This document shows, one piece after another, positions 7,365-12,294 of a stretch of 15,855 nucleotides of DNA. The DNA lies in the NCBI GenBank assembly GCA_034721855.1, contig JAYENB010000134.1, forward strand, positions 1-15,855. The letters run 5' to 3'. The position numbers were made by a program, and so were the translations under genes. Source of the stretch: JAQIBY01 sp034721855 (GTDB taxonomy: Bacteria > Bacteroidota > Bacteroidia > Bacteroidales > ML635J-15). Under the pieces are notes generated by a model. The model saw only the letters and a program-made list of their open reading frames with translations, searched no databases and had not been told where the DNA came from. Every line of letters begins with the position of its first letter. The first letter of the stretch is position 1.

Positions 7365-7518
7365 GATGCCAGCCCTTTCATAAAGTAATGAAAAGCCGGT
7401 ACTGGGGTAAAGAGCGGTACTGTGTATGCTATGCAAACCGCCGTTTACGTGAACCGTACGCTCGGTGGTGTGAGAGGTTCTCCCCGTCAGTTTTTACTAA
7501 TGGGACAGTCTATTCGAT
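7365..7518 (+). mobile_element. Group II intron 3' end (domains V and VI), remnant
   Basis: The 34 bases at 7436-7469 fold as domain V: lower helix ACCGCCG with CGGTGGT, a short bulge, an upper helix TACG/CGTA, and a small loop containing TGAAC. They are followed by TGTGAGAGG, a hallmark downstream of domain V in bacterial introns. A domain VI-like hairpin follows (CCCGT at 7483-7487 with ATGGG at 7499-7503), and the end TCTATTCGAT resembles intron 3' ends. Upstream, 7375-7395 forms another hairpin that may be the domain IV base or a 5' remnant. No reverse transcriptase ORF is present, so this is a deleted copy. The 5' limit is uncertain. Identification rests on motif memory and hand folding. 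Confidence 0.6.
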
Positions 7519-7535
7519 TAGCGTTTCGTTTGTAT

Positions 7536-7679
7536 CTATTTTATAATTAATTTTCCGTTTATGTTTTTACCGTTTGATAAATTTACTACATATATGTAAA
7601 TTCCTGTATTTAAAAAATTTCCATATAATTGATTTTTTTTCTTAATCCGTAAGATATTGTTTTTATTTTTTTCATGTAA
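7536..7679 (-). pseudogene. Orphan T9SS sorting-domain C-terminus remnant
   Basis: On the minus strand, an open frame of about 47 codons ends with a stop at 7538-7536 and contains YGNFLNTGIYIYVVNLSNG followed by a short tail ending GKLIIK. This is the pattern of the last strands of a T9SS C-terminal sorting domain (L-x-x-G-x-Y-x-Y ... basic tail). A stop codon at 7682-7680 closes the frame upstream, and no body of a secreted protein lies further up. It is therefore the torn-off tail of a lost gene. Type A and type B sorting domains cannot be told apart from so short a piece. Confidence 0.5.
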
Positions 7680-7682
7680 CTA

Positions 7683-7823
7683 TGTTTTTAGTTTACAAAT
7701 GAACGCTAACGGTTCGCGGCTATGGTTATGTGCCGCCAATTTTTTTATTTATAGCCTAAAATTAATCATTATTTTCCGAAATATAAAAAATGCAGCCTGT
7801 TTTTTTTCCAGTGGGTGCATAAA
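7683..7823. other. Unassigned intergenic stretch
   Basis: A GC-richer island (about 7702-7738, containing AACGCTAACGG and GTGCCGCC) is set in AT-rich DNA with poly-T tracts. It has the look of the end of another dispersed repeat, but I could not match it to anything else in the window. A 68-codon open frame on the plus strand (7657-7863) runs through it and into the next repeat, and shows no protein-like features. Confidence 0.3.
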
Positions 7824-7904
7824 CCACGTCCTGAAGGTCGTAGTAATTGGGCTGAAGCCCTAACCCTCGCCCTGAAAGACGGGGTAATTGGACTAAAGTC
7901 CTAA
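7824..7904 (+). repeat. Two-unit direct repeat, 41-bp period
   Basis: Unit 1 (7824-7863) and unit 2 (7865-7904) share the layout CC-n-CG-n-CCTGAA-n-G...GTAATTGG-n-CT-n-AAG-n-CCTAA. Differences sit in pairs that keep small hairpins: GGGCTGAAGCCC in unit 1 becomes GGACTAAAGTCC in unit 2. This covariation suggests selection on folded RNA or on palindromic DNA. Related pieces occur in inverted form at 7960-8028. Confidence 0.65.
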
Positions 7905-7959
7905 TAGCTATAGAGAGCCTTTTTTTGCAAAAGCCCTGAAGTTATTTGATTTTTCAATT

Positions 7960-8035
7960 GCTCTGTCCTTTAGGGCAGAGCTAAGAGATAATTGAGTGGA
8001 CAGCATTAAACCTTAGGGCTTTAGCCCTTTTATTA
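7960..8035. repeat. Hairpin-rich segment related to the 41-bp repeats
   Basis: It contains the hairpin CTGTCC TTTA GGGCAG (7963-7978, one G-T pair), then CAATTA-like spacer sequence, and AGGGC TTTA GCCCT (8014-8027) followed by TTTTATTATTG. Read on the minus strand, it echoes the CCCTGAA and CAATTG order of the upstream units in inverted orientation. The last hairpin plus T-rich tail could end plus-strand transcription just before the convergent aminotransferase gene. Confidence 0.4.
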
Positions 8036-8072
8036 TTGTTAATCTTCATTGTTTTGCTTTAAATTTAGTTTT

Positions 8073-9203
8073 TTATGCGTTGAAAAATTTCAAAATAGTG
8101 GTGGTAATATAAGCCAGTTGATCTTCAGTTAATTCGGTATGCATTGGCAGCGACAACACTTCCTCTTTTAACATATCAGATACAGGGAAAAATGCGTCGT
8201 CATGTTCATACGCTTTAAAGGCTTTCTGGGCATGCAGCGGTACAGGGTAATAGATGGCGCATGGAATGCCATTGTCAAGCAAATGCTTTTTTAAGTCATC
8301 GCGTTTGCCGTTGGTGATGCGTATGGTGTATTGATGAAAGCAATGCGTTGACCATGCTGCACGTTTGGGTGTCATGATCTGTGTACAGGATGAAAGTGCC
8401 GAGTCATAATAATCTGCGGCCTTTTGCCGGGCTTGGTTGTAATCATCTAAGCGTGGTAATTTGGCATTCAACACGGCGGCTTGTATGCTATCGAGACGGC
8501 TGTTCACGCCAATTTTGTCATGATAATATTTTTTGCTTGACCCGTGATTGACAATGCTGCGGATTTTTTCACCAAGGGCATCATCGTTGGTAAACAAGGC
8601 CCCACCATCTCCATAACAACCCAGGTTTTTTGACGGGAAAAACGATGTGCACCCGATGTGGCCGATGGTGCCGGCTTTGGCTTGTTCTCCGGATTTGAAT
8701 GTATAATCGCTGCCAATGGCCTGAGCTGTGTCTTCAATGATATGCAGGTTGTAACGTTCTGCCATTTTCATCAATGGTTCCATATCCGCTGTTTGTCCAA
8801 ACAGATGCACAGGCACAATGGCTTTTGTTTTGGGTGTAATCATTTGTTGTACCTGGTGAATATCCATCAAAAAAGTTTCAGGATTAACATCCACCAACAC
8901 TGGTTCAAGGCCAAGAAGTGCTATGACCTCCACGGTGGAAATGAAGGTAAAATCGCTTGTTATGACTTCATCTCCCGGTTGTAAATTTAGTGCCATCATG
9001 GCAATTTGAAGCGCATCTGTGCCATTACCACAGGATATGGCATGTTTTACCTGCATATATTCAGTTAGTTTTGACTCAAAGGTTTTTACCTGCGGGCCTT
9101 TAATGAACGCTGTATTCTCAATAACATCTGCAATGCCTGCATCTATTTCGCTCTGTATTTTTTTGTATTGATTGTAGAGATCAACCATTTGAATTTTTTC
9201 CAT
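8073..9203 (-). CDS. DegT/DnrJ/EryC1 sugar aminotransferase (WbpE-like)
   Basis: This PLP-dependent aminotransferase moves an amino group, usually from glutamate, onto a keto-sugar nucleotide for surface glycan synthesis. The 376 residues give the full fold type I domain. K192 in TSFFPSKNLGCYGDGGA is the PLP Schiff-base lysine, E157-D158 and Q161 in IEDTAQAIG contact the pyridine ring, and GNGTDAL (59-65) begins the cofactor site. The FFPSK-n-LGCYGDGGA context is close to WbpE, which makes UDP-2,3-diacetamido-type sugars, but a perosamine or bacillosamine enzyme of the same family is possible. The ATG at 9203 gives the standard MEKIQMVDL start. The gene stands alone, without glycosyltransferases or sugar dehydrogenases around it, and is flanked on both sides by repeats. 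It may have been separated from a polysaccharide locus, or its partners may lie elsewhere. Confidence 0.88.
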   Translation of the reverse strand: MEKIQMVDLYNQYKKIQSEIDAGIADVIENTAFIKGPQVKTFESKLTEYMQVKHAISCGNGTDALQIAMMALNLQPGDEVITSDFTFISTVEVIALLGLEPVLVDVNPETFLMDIHQVQQMITPKTKAIVPVHLFGQTADMEPLMKMAERYNLHIIEDTAQAIGSDYTFKSGEQAKAGTIGHIGCTSFFPSKNLGCYGDGGALFTNDDALGEKIRSIVNHGSSKKYYHDKIGVNSRLDSIQAAVLNAKLPRLDDYNQARQKAADYYDSALSSCTQIMTPKRAAWSTHCFHQYTIRITNGKRDDLKKHLLDNGIPCAIYYPVPLHAQKAFKAYEHDDAFFPVSDMLKEEVLSLPMHTELTEDQLAYITTTILKFFNA

Positions 9204-9254
9204 AGCCTGAATTTTTTACGAAAATAAGAAATTTTGATGTAAAAACATAAGGAT

Positions 9255-9311
9255 TTAGGTGTTAGGTGTTAGGATTTAGGAAAAGTTTCCCTCCTAACAC
9301 CTAACACCTAA
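9255..9311. repeat. Heptamer-phased 19-bp perfect inverted repeat
   Basis: Arms 9255-9273 and 9293-9311 are perfect inverted complements of 19 bases with a 19-base loop, which itself holds GGAAA-AG-TTTCC. The left arm is built of 7-base units, GGATTTA or GGTGTTA, in phase from 9251. The right arm contains the same units reversed. It lies about 50 bases upstream of the aminotransferase start. The rest of 9312-9404 is T-rich, with nothing recognised. Confidence 0.85.
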
Positions 9312-9404
9312 CACCTTATTTTGATTTTGAGGAAACGATAGATTTTGCTGTTATTTTTATCAATTCTTTATTTTTGACTTCATTTTTTTTGTGTTCTGAT
9401 TATT

Positions 9405-9500
9405 TCTCCTTATCATGCCATCGCCAGCTCGCCAACTCGCCCCATCGTGAATTCGTTCTTTCGTTCCTTCACCCCATCGTGCTTTCGTGCTCTCACCCAC
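9405..9500 (-). repeat. Degenerate octamer-phased array (12 units ending in GA)
   Basis: Read on the minus strand from 9500 down, twelve 8-base units run without a gap. All end in GA, and all but the last end in CGA or TGA. Examples are GTGGGTGA (first), AAGCACGA (third) and GCTGGCGA (tenth). Unit bodies differ widely, so the phase and the ending are the only constant features. The array begins two bases past the CTCACGC end of structured element copy C. Confidence 0.65.
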
Positions 9501-9502
9501 TT

Positions 9503-9724
9503 GCGTGAGGGCGGAGGCGGTTAGCCTGCCTGCTGCGATGCGTTGGTGCTGCATGCAGGAAAGAGTGGAGCGATAAGCGAACTCCTTTGCTGCATTTGGC
9601 AGCACCCGCAGAGCAGCAGACAGCTATAAGCCGGAGACCGACCCTTATTTGTTTCTCGTTATCAATCGCTTACCGAGTAATTCGCTTAGCGATTAATGGC
9701 GAGAAACAAATAAGGGGCACGCCC
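9503..9724 (-). repeat. Dispersed structured element, copy C, with long hairpin
   Basis: On the minus strand the element begins GGGCGTGCCCC (9724 down) and ends CCTCACGC (9510-9503), the same ends as copy A, and is preceded by the same ATTATCA. Its first hairpin is large: a 17-bp perfect stem (9642-9658 with 9700-9716) plus an inner 7-bp stem (9664-9670 with 9688-9694). After it come GGGTCGG and CGGCTTATAG, shared with copy B, then a GC-rich arm with several CTGC/GCAG repeats in place of copy A's short second hairpin. A minus-strand open frame of 81 codons (9360-9605) crosses this element and the octamers, and is not credible as a gene. Confidence 0.7.
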
Positions 9725-9829
9725 TGATAATTCAAATAAAAATTGTTAATTTTACTGATGTATTGAAAACCGGTTGCCAGGTTATGCTGTAAAGAAATGG
9801 GGTATCATGGCTTAAAAACATTCAGAATT

Positions 9830-10729
9830 ATGTCAAAACACGGAACCATACGCAGATACACACTTATCATTGAAAAAATCAAACGCGGGCAGCATCCTTC
9901 ATTTGGAGAAATTAAAGATTACCTTTATGAGCACGGGTTTGAAGTGGGAGACAGAACCATACAGCGGGATGTTGAACAAATCCGTTATGAATTTGCTTTG
10001 GAGATAAGTTATGACAGGCAAAAAAATGGATACTACATTAATTATGACAGCAGCCTGAATGTGGAATCTTTTTTTCGTTTCCTGGAAATTGTCAACACGG
10101 CTGAATTGCTTACTGAAAGCCTTGCAGAAAGCAAAGATACTCTGAAACACATTTCTTTTGATACCGGTGGCGGCCTAAAGGGAATTGAAAACATCAAGCC
10201 TTTGTTGCGGGCCATCAAGGAAAACCATGAGATCACTTTCACACACCATAATTTTCAAACGGAAAAGTCAAGAAGGTACAGGCTGAAGCCTTATTTACTG
10301 AAAGAGTACCTAAACCGGTGGTATATTGTTGGTGTTGTTGCAGGCTTTAATCAAGTCAGAACCTTTGGTGTGGACAGAATTGATAACCTGCAGGTGGAAA
10401 CCAGAACATTTACCCCGGATGCCAATTTAAACCCGGCGGAGCGCTTCAGCGAAACCATTGGGCTGGTGTATTCCGAACATCCGGTAGAAAATGTGATCCT
10501 GTCCTTTAGCCCGATTCAGGGGAAATACATCAAGACACTCCCCATGCACAGTTCTCAGACGGTGTTAGTTGATAATGATGATGAGTGCCGTATTTCGCTT
10601 AGGGTGGCACCAAATTTTGAACTCAGGCAAGAGATTTTAAAACACGGGGATGCAGTGAAGGTGATTGAACCGCAATGGCTGGCCGATGATATCAAAAGGG
10701 TGTTACAGGATTCGCTGGGGAGGTATTGA
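9830..10729 (+). CDS. WYL-domain transcriptional regulator
   Basis: This is a DNA-binding regulator with a ligand-sensing WYL domain. From the ATG at 9830 it has 299 residues. An N-terminal winged helix (about 5-72) contains GEIKDYLYEHGF and DRTIQRDVEQIR as the recognition helix. The WYL domain (about 135-205) has the signature W164-Y165-I166 in NRWYIVGVV and an FGVDRI motif. A C-terminal WCX-like region (about 215-295) ends ADDIKRVLQDSLG. An ATG at 9797 in frame would add 11 residues; I prefer 9830 because homologues typically begin MSK-x-G-T-I-x-R-Y. The gene is complete and monocistronic, with repeats upstream. WYL proteins often sit beside defence or DNA-repair genes, but here the only possible neighbour target is a broken ATPase fragment, so the regulon is unknown. 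Confidence 0.88.
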   Translation: MSKHGTIRRYTLIIEKIKRGQHPSFGEIKDYLYEHGFEVGDRTIQRDVEQIRYEFALEISYDRQKNGYYINYDSSLNVESFFRFLEIVNTAELLTESLAESKDTLKHISFDTGGGLKGIENIKPLLRAIKENHEITFTHHNFQTEKSRRYRLKPYLLKEYLNRWYIVGVVAGFNQVRTFGVDRIDNLQVETRTFTPDANLNPAERFSETIGLVYSEHPVENVILSFSPIQGKYIKTLPMHSSQTVLVDNDDECRISLRVAPNFELRQEILKHGDAVKVIEPQWLADDIKRVLQDSLGRY

Positions 10730-11061
10730 TGCAAATCTGATCTGGCGGATAAAGCAGGCAAAATCATCGCCATTCAAACAAACCTATAAAACGGCAGTAA
10801 TTTTATTTTGCTGCCGTAATAATAGGAACCATCATTTCTCCTATATGGCCACGACTTAACAGGCTTAAGAAATCAAATCCCGAAGCATTTTATTACTGGG
10901 ACAAAATTTATCAACTCAGTAAAAAAAATAGGCTGTAAACTCCTCTCCGCCACAGTTTGGCGATATGCTGATTTAGCTTTGTCTCAGAACCTTAAAAATT
11001 TGAGCTATGGACATACATCACGACAATATCAGAGCATCGTTTTTAAAAAAACAGGAAAAGC
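10730..11061. other. Intergenic region after the WYL gene, degraded coding traces
   Basis: A hairpin ACGGCAG (10791-10797) / CTGCCGT (10811-10817) with a T-rich loop lies about 60 bases after the WYL stop; it lacks a downstream T tract, so it is a weak terminator candidate. A short open stretch around 10867-10935 encodes SNPEAFYYWDKIYQL before stopping at TAA, and 11007-11090 is a 27-codon ATG frame (MDIHHDNIRASFLKKQEKL...) overlapping the next fragment in another frame. These look like debris of decayed genes, but none can be assigned. Confidence 0.35.
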
Positions 11062-11388
11062 TTGAGCAACAATTTCAGTGCAGATATTGATGCCCATGAA
11101 TTCAACCGAATATCAAAAAAAATCAGCATCCCTGACATCAAAAATGCCCTGCAGACCCGATTCCGCAATAAGCAAATTGCACGTTTCGGAAACGTTCACA
11201 TCATCTACCCGTCTCTGAATAAAACATCGTACCAAAAAATCATTGACAATGAACTAAGGTCATACGCAAAAAAACTCTCATCTGAGTTTCACCTGGAGGT
11301 TAGCTTTGACATGTCAGTAAACAAACTCATTTACAACGAAGGTGTTTATCCCACACAAAGTGTGCGTCCGGTATTTATACCAAATTAA
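11062..11388 (+). pseudogene. AAA+ ATPase C-terminal fragment (probable)
   Basis: The open frame of 108 codons has only a TTG start and no early ATG, and a stop lies in frame at 11044-11046. The residues LQTRFRNKQIARFGNVHII followed by YPSLNKTSYQKIIDNEL resemble the sensor-2/lid region of AAA+ ATPases, where a domain usually reads A-L-x-x-R followed by a P-x-L-x-x-x-x-Y-x-x-I-I lid. The end, GVYPTQSVRPVF, resembles a conserved segment I associate with Bacteroidetes AAA ATPases. No Walker A or B motif is found upstream in any frame, so most of the protein is missing. The upstream 27-codon frame might be joined by a frameshift. The fragment status is well supported; the family is a moderate guess. 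No further feature was recognised between its end and about 11470. Confidence 0.4.
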
Positions 11389-11484
11389 CATCAAAACACC
11401 CGATATAAATCATTTCTATTTCCCTTTTTTGTCGTTAAAAATTATTTACTCACTATTATTTCATTTTTAATTGTGTTCGTGAGT

Positions 11485-11513
11485 GCTACGCAATTCCGTA
11501 GCTATGGCTATGC
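11485..11513. repeat. Short palindromic motif shared with the MITE core
   Basis: CGTAGCTATGGCTATGC at 11497-11513 matches the MITE core at 7236-7252 in 16 of 17 bases. An inverted repeat GCTACG (11485-11490) / CGTAGC (11497-11502) overlaps it. It lies 28 bases before the assembly gap. It may be the edge of another dispersed element that prevented assembly. Confidence 0.5.
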
Positions 11514-11540
11514 AAAGAATTTTTGCCTAAAAACTGGTAC

Positions 11541-11640
11541 NNNNNNNNNNNNNNNNNNNNNNNNNNNNNNNNNNNNNNNNNNNNNNNNNNNNNNNNNNNN
11601 NNNNNNNNNNNNNNNNNNNNNNNNNNNNNNNNNNNNNNNN
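11541..11640. other. Assembly gap (100 N)
   Basis: Exactly 100 undetermined bases, the usual placeholder for a scaffold join of unknown size. The distance between the left and right flanks is therefore not known, and open frames that cross it are meaningless. Confidence 0.99.
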
Positions 11641-11855
11641 TTACCCTGTTCCCAAATCCTGTAAACGAAAAACTTACTGTTTGTACCGGAACAACAGATG
11701 AAGTCATTCGATTTAGATTGTACGATATTTATGGTAAATTGATTGAAACATTTGATGTTAGAGGAGACAGGGAACTTGATGTTTCAGATGTGCAGAACGG
11801 GATATACATTCTAAAAGCAGGTAGATTTCATCCGAAAAAAATTGTTGTTCAGTAA
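11641..11855 (+). CDS. T9SS type A C-terminal sorting domain of a gap-truncated secreted protein
   Basis: Only the last ~71 residues remain to the right of the gap. They begin TLFPNPVNEKLTV, the classic start of the type A sorting domain, continue with RLYDIYGKLIETFDV and DVSDVQNGIYILKAG, and end KKIVVQ. This domain directs export through the type IX secretion system and is removed or anchored at the cell surface. The passenger domain lies in the gap or beyond, so its function is unknown. The frame is set by the PNP, DIYGK and GIYIL motifs, and the stop is at 11853-11855. It converges on the tRNA-Lys gene, with a hairpin between them. Confidence 0.85.
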
Positions 11856-11923
11856 TTTGTTACTCCCATTTACAGTATAATGCGTTTTTAAAAGGTGTTG
11901 ATTTTTGCATCTTTGATTAATAC

Positions 11924-11948
11924 AAAAAAAGACCGGTGTTTACCGGCC
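11924..11948 (-). terminator. Intrinsic terminator of tRNA-Lys, possibly bidirectional
   Basis: A 7-bp stem (GGCCGGT with ACCGGTC on the minus strand, one G-T pair) with a 4-base loop is followed by seven T residues on the minus strand. On the plus strand the same hairpin is followed by TTTTCGTTT, so it could also stop transcription arriving from the T9SS gene. Confidence 0.8.
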
Positions 11949-11956
11949 TTTTCGTT

Positions 11957-12032
11957 TGGTGACTGATCGGAGGTTCGAACTCCGGACCCTCTGCTTAAAA
12001 GGCAGATGCTCTACCTGCTGAGCTAATCAGTC
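11957..12032 (-). tRNA. tRNA-Lys (anticodon UUU)
   Basis: The minus strand folds into a standard cloverleaf: acceptor stem GACTGAT/ATCAGTC (7 bp), D arm GCTC/GAGC, anticodon stem TCTGC/GCAGA with loop CTTTTAA giving anticodon UUU, and T arm CGGAG/CTCCG with loop TTCGAAC. Discriminator A and an encoded CCA follow. The total is 76 bases. Confidence 0.97.
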
Positions 12033-12057
12033 AACCTTGTTCCCTCAATTGGGAGTG

Positions 12058-12088
12058 CAAATATATATGCTGTATTTTAAAAACCAAA
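12058..12088 (-). promoter_or_regulatory. Bacteroidetes sigma-A promoter for tRNA-Lys
   Basis: On the minus strand TTTG (12088-12085) is followed by exactly 19 bases and then TATATTTG (12065-12058), a perfect match to TTTG-N19-TAnnTTTG. The tRNA 5' end lies 26 bases downstream, leaving a short leader of about 19 bases. The remaining 12089-12294 is AT-rich upstream sequence of the protease gene, in which no convincing promoter was found. Confidence 0.75.
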
Positions 12089-12294
12089 ATAAAATATTGA
12101 TTTTTTATTTATTTTTTATCCAGTGATGGTTTACTTTGATCAAATCCAGATGTAGTTTAAAATTTTTTTGAATTTTTATTTTTTCTTGACAACCATTTTG
12201 TATTTTTAGCGTCTGTTAAATGTAAAACAAAAATTTACTTGAATCATATAAAATAATTCAGTATATTGCATCAAATAAAAAAAATACGATACCG

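Noticed and set aside
8073..9203. Part of a capsule or O-antigen cluster
   Set aside because: No glycosyltransferase, dehydrogenase, epimerase or flippase gene lies on either side within the window.
9360..9605. 81-codon minus-strand open frame
   Set aside because: It runs through structured element copy C and the octamer array. Its openness follows from the repeat composition, and its ATG sits inside the element.
11473..11855. Open frames that cross the run of N
   Set aside because: The bases are unknown and the gap size is arbitrary, so frame continuity across it cannot be claimed. Only the part from 11641 is kept.
12186..12214. TTGACA as a sigma70-type -35 box for the protease gene
   Set aside because: No -10 box is found 16-18 bases downstream, and Bacteroidetes promoters do not use this consensus.
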